Shown in pieces: positions 52,786 to 61,750 of a DNA stretch of 64,000 nucleotides. The notes under the pieces are model-generated. The model had not been told where the DNA came from. It worked only from the letters and a program-made list of their open reading frames with translations, and ran no database searches. Within the stretch, counting starts at the first letter, position 1. Every line of letters starts with the position of its first letter. The position numbers and the translations under genes are program-made. The stretch comes from Bog-756 sp049517675 (GTDB lineage: Bacteria > Actinomycetota > Acidimicrobiia > Acidimicrobiales > RAAP-2): the NCBI GenBank assembly GCA_049517675.1, contig JBEKRV010000025.1, positions 1-64,000 on the forward strand, in the 5' to 3' direction.

Positions 52786-53945
52786 GCTCGCTCACCCACG
52801 CCATCGGCGGGGTCTTCCAACCGCTCCTGAAATTCATCGCCGACATCCTGGCGTTCTTCTACGCCCTGATCCCGAGCTACCCCGTGGCGGTCGCCCTCCT
52901 GACGATCGTGGTCATGGCCGCCCTCACCCCGCTGACGGTCAAGAGCACCAAGAACATGGCGGCGATGCAGGCTCTGGGTCCGGAGATGAAGAAGCTCCAG
53001 CAGAAGTACAAGGGGCCGGAGAATCGGACCCAGCTCAACGAAGAAATGATGAAGCTCTATAAAGAGCACAAAGTCAACCCGGCTTCTGGGTGCCTCCCAA
53101 TGCTATTGCAGATGCCGTTCTTCTTCATGCTCTACAGCGTTATTCGTGGTATCACCAACACCGTATCCAAGGGCGTGGCGATTCCATACACGGTGACAAG
53201 CACCGGGCTCACTCAGAACCAACCGAGCACCTGCCACGTCGAGGTGTGTGCCGACCCGAGGTACATCTCCCAGAACACGAAGATGTACCACGACATCGTT
53301 GCTGCTCACGGCCAGCTTCTTTCGGGAGGGATGAACTTCGCCACGAAGCTCCTCTCCCACCACAGCAGTCCGTGGATGCTCATCCCCTACGGTCTCCTCG
53401 TCGCCGGTGCGGTCGGTCTTCAATACCTGCAGATGGCTCGACTCAATGCCCGAAATCCACAGGCGAATGCCGCCAATCCTCAGGCGGCCATGATGCAGAA
53501 ATACATGCCACTGATCTTTGGTTTCATTTACCTAAATGTCGCGGCAATTCTCAACGTGTATTTTATTGTCTCGAGTGCAATCAGGATCGGCACACAGGAG
53601 ATCCTCTTCCGTCGTGGGATGGTCCCGGGACCCAACGCGCCCACCGCTTCGGCGGGTGGCCGGAACCGAACCCTGGGTCCGGCCAAGGAGGCGAAGGAAG
53701 TCAAGGAGTCCGGGGTCGAGACCTCCGAACGCGCACTCCCGAAGGCCAAGGGCCCCGAGACGAGCACCAATGGAACGGCGGGCGGTCGCAGCTCCAAGGC
53801 GAGTCCGGGAACACCTGCCTCGGGCAACCGGTCCAACTCGTCGTCCAACGGCAGCAGCAACGGGTCCAACGGCAGTTCGACCACCGAGGGAGCGGCCAAG
53901 AAGCATCCCCGGTCGAAGGCCAAAAAAGAGAGAAAGGCGCGCTGA
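52782..53945 (+). CDS. yidC: membrane protein insertase YidC
   Basis: A 387-aa Oxa1/YidC insertase of the Gram-positive type. It has the conserved LTIVVMAALTPLTVKSTKN helix, the cytoplasmic hairpin (EMKKLQQKYKGPENR), SGCLPMLLQMPFFFMLYSV, and later helices to about residue 270. The C-terminal 115 residues are Ser/Asn/Lys-rich and hydrophilic, as in many YidC proteins that bind ribosomes. The middle is less GC-rich than its surroundings. Confidence 0.95.
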   Translation: MSSLTHAIGGVFQPLLKFIADILAFFYALIPSYPVAVALLTIVVMAALTPLTVKSTKNMAAMQALGPEMKKLQQKYKGPENRTQLNEEMMKLYKEHKVNPASGCLPMLLQMPFFFMLYSVIRGITNTVSKGVAIPYTVTSTGLTQNQPSTCHVEVCADPRYISQNTKMYHDIVAAHGQLLSGGMNFATKLLSHHSSPWMLIPYGLLVAGAVGLQYLQMARLNARNPQANAANPQAAMMQKYMPLIFGFIYLNVAAILNVYFIVSSAIRIGTQEILFRRGMVPGPNAPTASAGGRNRTLGPAKEAKEVKESGVETSERALPKAKGPETSTNGTAGGRSSKASPGTPASGNRSNSSSNGSSNGSNGSSTTEGAAKKHPRSKAKKERKAR

Positions 53946-53948
53946 CAC

Positions 53949-54899
53949 GTGGAGTGGGTGGAAGCAAGCGGAAAGTCCCTCGCCGAGGCGAAGGAGACGG
54001 TGCTCGACATGCTGGGTGTCGCGGAGGACGACGCCGAGTTCGTCGTCCTGAGCGAGCCCAAAGCCGGGCTGTTCGGAAGGCTGCGTGGTGAGGCGAGGGT
54101 CCAGGCTCGGGTTCGCCCGGTAACCCCTCCCCCGAAGAGGACCCGACGGCCCCGTCCGGACAAGGACAGGAAGCGGGAGGGCGGAGACCGTTCCCGCTCG
54201 AAGGGGACGGGACAGAAGAACGGAGCCGCCGCCGGTCGCCAGGAGGCCGGTCGTAGTGCAACCGACGGGGCTGGGAGATCGGCGGACGCCCCGAAGGCGG
54301 CCACGTCGACCAACGGCAACGGGAAGACGGCGGGCGCCGGGCGGCGGAGCCGGCCCCGCAGCGACCAGTCGAAGCAGACCGAAGAGCAAGCATCGGGCAG
54401 GACGTCCGGAGATAGTGAGGGCAGTATGGAAGAGTCGTTGACACTGGAGCAGCAGGGGGAGGCGGCCCAGCAATTCCTCGGCGGACTGGTGCGCGAGTTC
54501 GGACTCGATGCCACGGTCGAGTTCTCGGAGGTCGATGAGGACACCGTGCAGGTTTCGGCCACCGGGGACGATCTCGGCCTCCTGGTCGGTCCGCGTGGAG
54601 CGACGCTGGCTGCGGTCCAGGATCTGACCCGGACGTTCGTGCAACGTCAGTCGGAGAATCGGACCGACCGGATCCTGGTCGATGTCGGGGGGTACCGCGA
54701 GAAGCGGAACGCCGCGCTCCGTCGATTCGCCGAGGGGATCGTCGAGGAGGTCAAGAGCTCCGGTGACGAACGAGCCCTCGAGCCCATGTCGCCCGCCGAC
54801 CGGAAGGTGATCCACGACACCGTCAACGAGATCGAAGGCGTGGAGACGCGCTCCGACGGATTGGAGCCCTCGAGGTACGTGGTGATCTCACCGGCCTGA
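53949..54899 (+). CDS. jag: Jag/KhpB RNA-binding protein
   Basis: A 316-aa protein with Jag-N (EWVEASGKSLAEAKETVLDMLG, first 55 residues), a long charged linker of about 110 residues, a KH-type domain (LLVGPRGATLAAVQDLTR) and an R3H domain (FAEGIVEEVKSSGDE...RKVIHD). The R3H motif is not easy to delimit. KhpB-type proteins bind RNA and affect cell wall growth. It lies 3 bp after yidC in the usual order. Confidence 0.9.
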   Translation: MEWVEASGKSLAEAKETVLDMLGVAEDDAEFVVLSEPKAGLFGRLRGEARVQARVRPVTPPPKRTRRPRPDKDRKREGGDRSRSKGTGQKNGAAAGRQEAGRSATDGAGRSADAPKAATSTNGNGKTAGAGRRSRPRSDQSKQTEEQASGRTSGDSEGSMEESLTLEQQGEAAQQFLGGLVREFGLDATVEFSEVDEDTVQVSATGDDLGLLVGPRGATLAAVQDLTRTFVQRQSENRTDRILVDVGGYREKRNAALRRFAEGIVEEVKSSGDERALEPMSPADRKVIHDTVNEIEGVETRSDGLEPSRYVVISPA

Positions 54900-55053
54900 C
54901 GGCCCCCGGTGACCGGAATGGTAGGGCGGCACCGTGGCACCGGGCACCACTCGGTGCCACGTCCGCGTCCGGGCTCGGGACGGGCCGTGACGCCCGGCCA
55001 CCGTCGGCGCCGGATGGGGAGCGGTCGGCGGATCGAGGGGGAGGAGCGGACGG

Positions 55054-55734
55054 GTGACCACTGACGGAATCGACAGGGATCGTCTGCTCGACATTCGACT
55101 TCGGGTGCAGTCCGTGGTGCGTGGTGTGCTCGCCAGGGCGTTCGAGTTGGGATTCCTCGGGAGCATGCCGATCGATGACCAGATCGACCACGCGCTCGGA
55201 TTCGTAGCCGTCGTCGAGGCGGGACTGGGCCGGGCGCCGGCGAACGTTATCGATCTCGGGACCGGCGGGGGGGTTCCCGGAATCGTTCTCGTCGCGTGCT
55301 GGCCGGACGCACGGGTTGTCCTCATGGATGCGAGCCAACGACGGACCGACTTCCTGAAGGAGACGACCGACGGCTGGCCGATCGCCCGACATGCCGAAGT
55401 GGTCCGTGGCAGGGCCGAAGAGCTGGGCCGGAGGGACGACCTGCGTGAACAGTTCGAGGTGGTCACCGCCCGTTCGTTCGGTGCCCCGGCGCTGACCGCA
55501 GAGTGCGGATCGGCGTTTCTTTCCCCCGGAGGCCTCATGGTTGTCTCGGAGCCTCCGGAGGAGATGACGCAGGACCGCTGGCCGGCTACCGGTCTCGCCT
55601 CGGTGGGACTGGCACCACTGCAGAGGGTCCGGGTGGTCGATCGGTTCGGGTATCAGGTGATCCGGAAGGTCGAGGGCGTGGGTGACCGGTATCCCCGTCG
55701 CGTGGGGATCCCGGCCAAGCGCCCCCTGTTCTGA
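55054..55734 (+). CDS. rsmG: 16S rRNA methyltransferase RsmG
   Basis: A 226-aa SAM-dependent enzyme that methylates G527 of 16S rRNA. It has the glycine-rich motif VIDLGTGGGVPGIVLV near residue 65, the VVLMDASQRRTDFL acidic strand, and VVTARSFGAP. The GTG at 55054 has a GGGAGGAG ribosome site upstream. It lies in the conserved order before parA. Confidence 0.95.
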   Translation: MTTDGIDRDRLLDIRLRVQSVVRGVLARAFELGFLGSMPIDDQIDHALGFVAVVEAGLGRAPANVIDLGTGGGVPGIVLVACWPDARVVLMDASQRRTDFLKETTDGWPIARHAEVVRGRAEELGRRDDLREQFEVVTARSFGAPALTAECGSAFLSPGGLMVVSEPPEEMTQDRWPATGLASVGLAPLQRVRVVDRFGYQVIRKVEGVGDRYPRRVGIPAKRPLF

Positions 55735-55757
55735 ACCAGGCCTCCACGGGGCCCGGA

Positions 55758-55773
55758 TGTTCCACGTGAAACA
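55758..55773. promoter_or_regulatory. parS site
   Basis: TGTTCCACGTGAAACA differs from the consensus TGTTTCACGTGAAACA by one base. ParB should nucleate here. About 1.9 kb from parB and 6 kb from the candidate oriC. Confidence 0.88.
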
Positions 55774-56287
55774 TCCCGGGCTTCCCGAATCCATGTCGAC
55801 GGGAGACCGGTAGGGAGTACGGGCACGGGAGGGCCGTCATTCGGAATCGTCCCCGATCGCTGGCGGCCGGACGGACCATCGGTCCGCCCGTAGACGGTCG
55901 AGTGGTACGGCCGGGTGGGCGTGGTCACGCCGGACGGGATCCACGTCATGGTCGCCGAAGCGATCGAGCTGTCCGATGCCGACCGGGGCCGGTGGGAACA
56001 TCTCCGGACGGTACCGGATGTCGGCGATGGAGGGCGCATCGGTCGGGATCCTTCGTCGGCGGTCACGGGCGGCGGTCCACCCCCGGCGAATCGTCCGTGC
56101 CTGTCGGTGCTCCGACGTATCCCGTCGGGACTCCTGCGACCACCGTCGATCGGATCTGCCTCTGGCCACAGGTGCCAGGGACAGGAGTCGGTGGTACGGC
56201 CCCGACCCGACTCACAGTCCCATGGTCTGGATGGGGCTCCGACAGGGTGGCGTTCGGCGCGGAGGTCATCGGTCGGGCCGTCCTGTA

Positions 56288-56303
56288 GGTTCCACGTGAA
56301 ACA
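56288..56303. promoter_or_regulatory. parS site
   Basis: GGTTCCACGTGAAACA shares the CACGTGAAACA half with the first site and has two mismatches in the left half. It lies 79 bp before the parA ATG. Confidence 0.75.
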
Positions 56304-56382
56304 TTCAAGGGGGATGCTTGACCTGAGGGTCACGGCAAGAGAGTATGAAGCCCTTGCACCCTGCCTACTCGAGGAGACGATA

Positions 56383-57642
56383 ATGCGCGGCCGACGTCGT
56401 GGTCGGAACAGGCAATCCTCCGGGGGTCCCGCGGTCGAGGGACCCGAGGCCCCGGCCGGATCGAAGGGTGGCGGAGCAGTGAAACTCGTGGAGACGTCGA
56501 GCCCGGAGGACGGGCGGCACGCGTTGTCGACGTCGGGGGCGACGGACACGGTGAGAGAGGCCGCCGTCGTTGCCGACTCCCCCACCGGCGGGTCGACCCG
56601 GGATCCCGATGCGGCCGTCGAACCAGCTCCGGCCGGTCCCGCCGCCGACATGCCGTCCGGAACCGGAACGGCCCGGGCCGATGCCCCGGAGACGCCGAAG
56701 CCGAGGACGCCCGACGGCAGTGGCGTGCCGGCTCCGGGACAGGTGGCCGGCGGTGGCCAGGAGGCCGGCGTGGACGTCGCCGAGGACCGACCGACCCCTG
56801 CCCCGCAGGTTCGGGACGAGGAGTCGGTGGACGACACGGGTTCGGAGCGTCTGGCCCAGTCGGCCGCCGGCAACCCACTCCCCCGCATCCTCGCCGTGGC
56901 CAATCAGAAGGGTGGCGTCGGCAAGACCACCACATCGGTCAATCTCGGTGCCGCCCTGGCCGAACTTGGCTTCCGGGTCCTGGTCATCGACCTCGACCCC
57001 CAGGGCAACGCGACCACCGGACTGGGCATCGACGCCAGGAACTTCGAACTCTCGATGTACGACGTCCTCATGAGGGACTGCTCGCTCGAAGACTGCGTCG
57101 AACCGACCAGTATGAAGAACCTCTTCGTCGCTCCGGCGACGATCGCACTGGCCGGCGCGGAGATCGAGCTCGTCCCGGCATTCAGCAGGGAGCTGAAGCT
57201 GCGCAAGGCCATCGAGTCGGTCATCGACGACTTCGACTACGTCCTGATCGACTGTCCGCCGTCCCTCGGGTTGATCACCGTCAACGCGCTCGCCGCGGCC
57301 AGCGAGGTGCTCGTTCCGATCCAGTGCGAGTACTACGCCCTCGAGGGTTTGAGCCAGCTGATGAGGAACGTCCATCTGGTGGCGTCCAACCTCAACCCGA
57401 GGCTGGACATCTCGACGATCGTCCTCACCATGTACGACGCCAGGACCAAACTTGCCGACCAGGTGGCCACCGAGGTTCGCGAGCACTTCGGCTCGAAGGT
57501 CTGCCGGATCGTGATCCCCCGGACGGTCCGACTGTCGGAGGCGCCGTCGTTCGGACAGCCGATCACCGCGTTCGACCCCGCGTCCCGTGGGGCCATCGCC
57601 TATAGGGAACTAGCCAAGGAGGTCAGCGGTGGCACGTCGTAG
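56383..57642 (+). CDS. parA: chromosome partitioning ATPase ParA
   Basis: A 419-aa ParA. The ATPase core begins near residue 165 (RILAVANQ), with KGGVGKTT, DLDPQGNATTGLG and the IDCPPSLG switch. The 165 residues before it are Pro/Ala/Gly/Glu-rich and look disordered; this is longer than usual. ATG at 56383 has a GAGGAG site; an ATG at 56314 could extend it further. The ATPase core length is normal. The parB gene starts inside the last codons (14-bp overlap). Confidence 0.93.
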   Translation: MRGRRRGRNRQSSGGPAVEGPEAPAGSKGGGAVKLVETSSPEDGRHALSTSGATDTVREAAVVADSPTGGSTRDPDAAVEPAPAGPAADMPSGTGTARADAPETPKPRTPDGSGVPAPGQVAGGGQEAGVDVAEDRPTPAPQVRDEESVDDTGSERLAQSAAGNPLPRILAVANQKGGVGKTTTSVNLGAALAELGFRVLVIDLDPQGNATTGLGIDARNFELSMYDVLMRDCSLEDCVEPTSMKNLFVAPATIALAGAEIELVPAFSRELKLRKAIESVIDDFDYVLIDCPPSLGLITVNALAAASEVLVPIQCEYYALEGLSQLMRNVHLVASNLNPRLDISTIVLTMYDARTKLADQVATEVREHFGSKVCRIVIPRTVRLSEAPSFGQPITAFDPASRGAIAYRELAKEVSGGTS

Positions 57643-58627
57643 CGGACTGGGCAAGGGTCTCAGCGCTCTCATTCCCACCGAGGTAACGGGCGATCGCACA
57701 TCCGCGCTCCGTGAAGTCCCGATCGGGAACATCAAGCCGAACCCCCGTCAGCCCCGGGTAAACTTCGACGACGAGACGATGTCCTCACTGGCCGCTTCGA
57801 TCAAGGAGCTCGGGGTCCTCCAGCCGGTTCTCGTCCGGAGGATCGGGGGGGAATCGTCGGATGAATTCGAGTTGATCGCCGGGGAGAGGCGGTGGCGTGC
57901 CTCGCGACGGGCGGGCCTCCACACCATCCCCGTCCTGATCCAGACGTCGGACGATACCCACAGCCTCGAGCAGGCGCTGGTGGAGAACCTCCATCGACAG
58001 GACCTCAACGTGCTGGAGGAGGCGGCTGCCTATCAGCAGCTGATCGAGGAGTTCGGGTTCACCCATGACCAGGTGGCCACCAGGGTCGGCAAGAGCCGGA
58101 CTGCGGTGACCAACATCCTCCGGTTGCTCCAGCTGCCGTCCGGGGTCCAGCGGCTGCTGGCCGACGGCCAGATCACCCCGGGACATGCGCGGGCCCTGCT
58201 CGGCACACCCGATCGTGGATTTCAGGAGGTCCTTGCTCGTCAGGCCGTCGCCGATGGCTTGACAGTACGTGCCATCGAGGAACTGGTGCGCGAGCACAAC
58301 GACCCGGGTGACGTGGGACGCGACCTCCGCATCGTCCCGGATACGGGCGAGCTGCCCGACGGTGGGGGGCAACGGAACACGTCGCCGACGGCAGGGACGC
58401 CGACGCCGACGGCCGGGACCGGGACGGGCACGGTGGCCGGTCCAAGGCAGCTTCCGCCTCCGGGGATCCTCGAGTTGGAGGAGCTGCTGGCCAGTCATCT
58501 CAACACGAGGGTGAAGGTCGACATGACGGCCAAGAGGGGCAAGGTCGTCGTGGAATTCGCGACCCTCGAGGACCTGGAGCGCATCTACAAGTTGATGGTC
58601 GGGGGTGTGGAGAGTTCAGCGGGTTGA
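57629..58627 (+). CDS. parB: chromosome partitioning protein ParB
   Basis: A 332-aa CTPase and DNA-binding protein. It starts RRSGLGKGLSALIP, has the CTP-binding GERRWRASRRAGL and ENLHRQDLN, and a helix-turn-helix TRVGKSRTAVTNILRLLQLP. The C-terminal dimerisation domain (VDMTAKRGKVVVEF) follows a Thr/Pro-rich linker. GTG at 57629 has AAGGAGG 6 bp upstream. Confidence 0.96.
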   Translation: MARRSGLGKGLSALIPTEVTGDRTSALREVPIGNIKPNPRQPRVNFDDETMSSLAASIKELGVLQPVLVRRIGGESSDEFELIAGERRWRASRRAGLHTIPVLIQTSDDTHSLEQALVENLHRQDLNVLEEAAAYQQLIEEFGFTHDQVATRVGKSRTAVTNILRLLQLPSGVQRLLADGQITPGHARALLGTPDRGFQEVLARQAVADGLTVRAIEELVREHNDPGDVGRDLRIVPDTGELPDGGGQRNTSPTAGTPTPTAGTGTGTVAGPRQLPPPGILELEELLASHLNTRVKVDMTAKRGKVVVEFATLEDLERIYKLMVGGVESSAG

Positions 58628-58683
58628 CCTCATCACTCATAGTGAGGTTAACTGACGTAATAGGCAAAGAACCAGGTCAGATG

Positions 58684-58757
58684 ACTACTCTGAGTAGTAG
58701 TTCACATCCCTGAAGCACTAGTAGAGCTTCTTCCACAACCTGTGCATGAGGTTGTGG
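58684..58757. terminator. two palindromes between convergent parB and cwlM
   Basis: ACTACTC-T-GAGTAGT (58684-58698) and CCACAACCT with AGGTTGTGG around 7 nt (58733-58741, 58749-58757). The second could end both transcripts. Its outer part also contains TGTGGATTA, a DnaA-box-like 9-mer. Confidence 0.5.
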
Positions 58758-58818
58758 ATTACTGTTCCCCACGACCTCAGCCAGAGGTGGACGCCCACGG
58801 TGAGGTCCCCGTCGGAGC

Positions 58819-59922
58819 TCAGTCCCACTCCGTGTCCACCCATTCGGCGAGCGAGTCGACGATGGTCCGTGCGATGACGGCGGAGCGCTCGACCATGACC
58901 GACGCCGGGCTGATCTCGCAGATCACCGCGGGCATCCGGGTCTCGCGCAAGAGCGGGACGGACATGCCTCGACTTCCGGCGTCGGGTAGTCCCAGCGAGC
59001 CGGCCAGAGCCACGTGCAGGAGGTCGGCGAGACGTCGTCCCCCCGGGGAGGAGTACCGGTAGCCGGAGTAGTAGGAAGCCGAGCAGCCCGGTTCGGTTCC
59101 CAGCCTGAGGCCCACGTAGACCTGCGCACCCGCGGCGTTGGCCTCGGCCGCCTGGATCGAGTCGTCAGGATGGTGATGGGTCGTCACGTTGGCGCCCTGG
59201 CTCACCAGGAGCCGTCGGATGGCTCCCACCGGGACCCCGAGTCCCCCTTCCTCGCCCAGGGAGACCTTCCTACCGGCGAGCGTGCGTGGAGCCTGGCGGA
59301 GGATTTCGCGGTCACGGACGGCCGAGACCAACTCGGACCCGTCGTGGCGCGAACCGAAGCGGAGCAGTTCAGCCACCGTCGAGCCGCCAGCGATCCCGTC
59401 GACCGGGAGCCCGACGTTGCGCTGGAATTCGCCGAGGGCCGCGGACGTCAGGTCGCCGAAGATCCCGTCGACCCGTCCGGTGTCGAACCCCAGGGCACTG
59501 AGCCGTTGCTGGAGTTCGGCGACATCGTCACCCCGGAGCATGGGGGACCGACGGTAGAGGAACCGGTCGCCGAGCCGGCGGCCCGCCTCGACCAGTGCGG
59601 ACCACGTCTGGCGACCGCACACGCCGTCGACCCGGAGCCCCCGCCGGTACTGGAATGCCTCGACCGCCGCCCGGGTCCCTTCGCGGAACTGCCCCTCCTT
59701 GTCGACGCCCGAGGAGAAGCCCAGCTCAGCCAGGCGCAACTGGACATCCGTGACGGCCTGTCCCTCGTCGCCGAGTCCGAGTCGGATCTCCTGGTCGGGG
59801 CTCAACGAAGCCGCCCGGCCCGCCGCCGGTCGGCCCGGGCGACGTGCGGCCCGCCGTGAGCCGCTGCGCCGCTCAAAGGTGGGGCGACAGCTCCTGGAGC
59901 AACTGGCCCTTGCCCTTGGCAC
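58819..59922 (-). CDS. cwlM: CwlM-like peptidoglycan regulator (pseudo-amidase)
   Basis: Two peptidoglycan-binding domains (about residues 55-110 and 130-190) are followed by an amidase_3-like domain. The metal-binding amidase signature (usually DPGHGG) is replaced by VSLGEEGG near 220, and other catalytic positions look changed, so it is probably not an enzyme. Mycobacterial CwlM is such a cytoplasmic pseudo-amidase; it activates MurA and binds MurJ, whose gene is also close by here. No signal peptide is visible. The start is unsure: GTG at 59922 overlaps trxA by 50 bp, and a TTG at 59805 begins the conserved part. Confidence 0.85.
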   Translation of the reverse strand: MPRARASCSRSCRPTFERRSGSRRAARRPGRPAAGRAASLSPDQEIRLGLGDEGQAVTDVQLRLAELGFSSGVDKEGQFREGTRAAVEAFQYRRGLRVDGVCGRQTWSALVEAGRRLGDRFLYRRSPMLRGDDVAELQQRLSALGFDTGRVDGIFGDLTSAALGEFQRNVGLPVDGIAGGSTVAELLRFGSRHDGSELVSAVRDREILRQAPRTLAGRKVSLGEEGGLGVPVGAIRRLLVSQGANVTTHHHPDDSIQAAEANAAGAQVYVGLRLGTEPGCSASYYSGYRYSSPGGRRLADLLHVALAGSLGLPDAGSRGMSVPLLRETRMPAVICEISPASVMVERSAVIARTIVDSLAEWVDTEWD

Positions 59923-60199
59923 CGACGATCCTCATGGCCGGCTCGCCGTCCTTGAACAGGATCAGGGTGGGAATGCTCATCACGTCGAACCGACGGGTGA
60001 CGTCCAGATTGTCGTCGATGTTGAGCTTGACCACCTCGAGCTTCCCTTCCTGCTCCGTGGCGATCTCCTCGAGCACCGGGGCGATCATCTTGCACGGGCC
60101 GCACCATTCCGCCCAGAAGTCCACCAGCACGGGAACGTCCGAGGCCTTGACATGCTCGTCAAAACTAGCGTCGCTCAGGTTTGCGATCTTCTCACTCAT
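59873..60199 (-). CDS. trxA: thioredoxin
   Basis: A 108-aa thioredoxin with the active site WAEWCGPCKM (near residue 30), the cis-Pro in SIPTLILFKDG and normal length. It is transcribed with cwlM and lies near trxB, a typical actinobacterial order. Confidence 0.97.
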   Translation of the reverse strand: MSEKIANLSDASFDEHVKASDVPVLVDFWAEWCGPCKMIAPVLEEIATEQEGKLEVVKLNIDDNLDVTRRFDVMSIPTLILFKDGEPAMRIVGAKGKGQLLQELSPHL

Positions 60200-60326
60200 G
60201 ATGCCTGTTCCTCCTGGGCCCGATCGGGGCCGAACCGGTGCCGCTGTCGGGACACGCTAGGTCAACCTCCGCCATGCCGGTCTCATTCCCGCCCGGCCCG
60301 GAGTCCGGTCCGGGCCGGTGCCGGGG

Positions 60327-60380
60327 GTCAGTGCCGCGAGTCAGTGCCGCGAGTCAGTGCCGCGAGTCAGTGCCGCGAGG
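60327..60380. repeat. 13-bp tandem repeat at the trxB stop
   Basis: TCAGTGCCGCGAG occurs four times in a row. The copy nearest the gene contains the trxB TGA stop; the other copies repeat that stop context beyond the gene end. It may be a slippage-born array; it is too short to be a CRISPR. Confidence 0.7.
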
Positions 60381-61338
60381 CGGCCTGGTCCTCGAGCCAG
60401 CGCTCGGCGTCGATGGCCGCCATGCACCCCGAGCCGGCTGCCGTGATCGCCTGGCGGTAGCGGTGGTCCTGGACGTCGCCACAGGCGAAGACGCCCTCCA
60501 CGTTGGTGTACGTGGTGGATCCGATCGTCTTCAGGTAGCCGTTGTCCTCCATGTCCAGCTGCCCCTTGAACAGTTCGGTGTTCGGCTGGTGCCCGATGGC
60601 CACGAACAGGCCGGACAGCGCCATCTCGGTCTCGGCACCCGTCTCGTTGTGCCGTACCCGGATGCCGGCGACCTTGGTGTCGCCGAGCACGTCGACGACC
60701 GAGCTGTGCCACAGGAATTCGACCTTCGGGTGGTCGAGGGCCCGTTGCTGCATGACCTTGGACGCCCGCAGCTCGCCCCGCCGGTGGATGATCGTGACCT
60801 TGTCGGCGAACCGGGTCAGGAAGAGGGCCTCCTCGAGGGCGGAGTCGCCCCCGCCCACGACCGCGATCTCCTGGCCACGGAAGAAGAAGCCGTCACAAGT
60901 GGCACACGTCGAGACGCCGTAGCCGAGCAGCCGTTCCTCGTTGGGGAGATCGAGCATCAACGACTTGGCCCCGGTCGCCACGATCAGCGCGTCCGCCTCG
61001 TAGGCGGGTCCCATCGCATCCGGATCGCCCACCCACAGACCGAACGGCCGCCTCGACAGGTCCACCCGCGACACCTTCGCGGTCACGTAGTCGGTGCCGA
61101 ACCGGGCGGCCTGTTCACGGAAGGCCCCCATCAGTTCGGGTCCCATGATCCCCTGGACGAATCCGGGGAAGTTCTCGACCTCGGTGGTGAGCATCAGCTG
61201 GCCACCGGGCTGGTCGCTGGTCGAGGACGGCTCTCCTTCGATGACGAGCGGGCTGAGCTGGGCGCGGGACGCGTAGATGGCGGCGGTCAGTCCGGCCGGT
61301 CCCGAGCCGACGATGACGACCTGGCGCGACTCCGTCAT
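60367..61338 (-). CDS. trxB: thioredoxin reductase
   Basis: A 323-aa flavoprotein with the FAD motif GSGPAGLTAAIYASRA, the redox pair CATC (near residue 145), the NADPH motif GGGDSALEEAL and the C-terminal GVFACGDVQD. It reduces thioredoxin with NADPH. The last residues lie inside a four-copy 13-bp tandem repeat. Confidence 0.96.
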   Translation of the reverse strand: MTESRQVVIVGSGPAGLTAAIYASRAQLSPLVIEGEPSSTSDQPGGQLMLTTEVENFPGFVQGIMGPELMGAFREQAARFGTDYVTAKVSRVDLSRRPFGLWVGDPDAMGPAYEADALIVATGAKSLMLDLPNEERLLGYGVSTCATCDGFFFRGQEIAVVGGGDSALEEALFLTRFADKVTIIHRRGELRASKVMQQRALDHPKVEFLWHSSVVDVLGDTKVAGIRVRHNETGAETEMALSGLFVAIGHQPNTELFKGQLDMEDNGYLKTIGSTTYTNVEGVFACGDVQDHRYRQAITAAGSGCMAAIDAERWLEDQAASRH

Positions 61339-61688
61339 CCCGCGCTCGCCGCGGCGCCGCGATCGATGCGCTGGGACCAGGCGATGAAGCCGATCACCAC
61401 GAAGAACGCCCCGACGATGAGGTCCGAGACCCAGACGCGGTTGCCCGGGATGTAGACGGTGAGCAGCCGGACCAGGGAGATCGAGAGCAGGGTCACCGTG
61501 ACGATGCTCGCGGTCAGGACGATGACTCCGAAGACGATGGCCCGTGTGGCCAGGGTGAGCGGACGAACGGCCTTGTTCTGGATGAAGTCGACGACGGCGT
61601 CCACCGCATCGGCGCCCTTGGCGGGAAGGTCGTCGAGGGCCGACAGTCCGGGCAGGGATGACGCGTGGTTCTCGGGCTGGGGATCCAT
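61335..61688 (-). CDS. two-helix membrane protein of unknown function
   Basis: A 117-aa protein with two hydrophobic helices (about residues 45-72 and 85-105) and an acidic-polar N-terminus. ATG at 61688 follows a spacer after degV; its stop overlaps the trxB ATG by 4 bp, so it is in the trx transcript. It resembles small actinobacterial phage-holin-like membrane proteins, but I recognise no family. Confidence 0.65.
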   Translation of the reverse strand: MDPQPENHASSLPGLSALDDLPAKGADAVDAVVDFIQNKAVRPLTLATRAIVFGVIVLTASIVTVTLLSISLVRLLTVYIPGNRVWVSDLIVGAFFVVIGFIAWSQRIDRGAAASAG

Positions 61689-61750
61689 GCCGTGAGGATA
61701 CCCCGGTCGAGGCGTCGGACGTCCGGACGCCGGACGGTCGACGGGTGCGC

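Larger units (their letters stand above)
55735..56382. other. rsmG-parA spacer with two parS sites
   Basis: 648 bp with no convincing gene. It holds parS-like palindromes at 55758-55773 and 56288-56303. The second is just upstream of parA, so ParB may both condense the origin region and repress parAB. The middle shows nothing recognisable. Confidence 0.6.

Noticed and set aside
52478..58318. Single GGGTGACGT copies in rnpA/yidD and parB
   Set aside because: They are isolated, in coding sequence and without the 12-bp partner, so they are treated as chance matches.
60327..60380. Short regular repeats that might suggest a CRISPR array
   Set aside because: Units are 13 bp with no spacers between them and no cas genes nearby; it is a simple tandem repeat.
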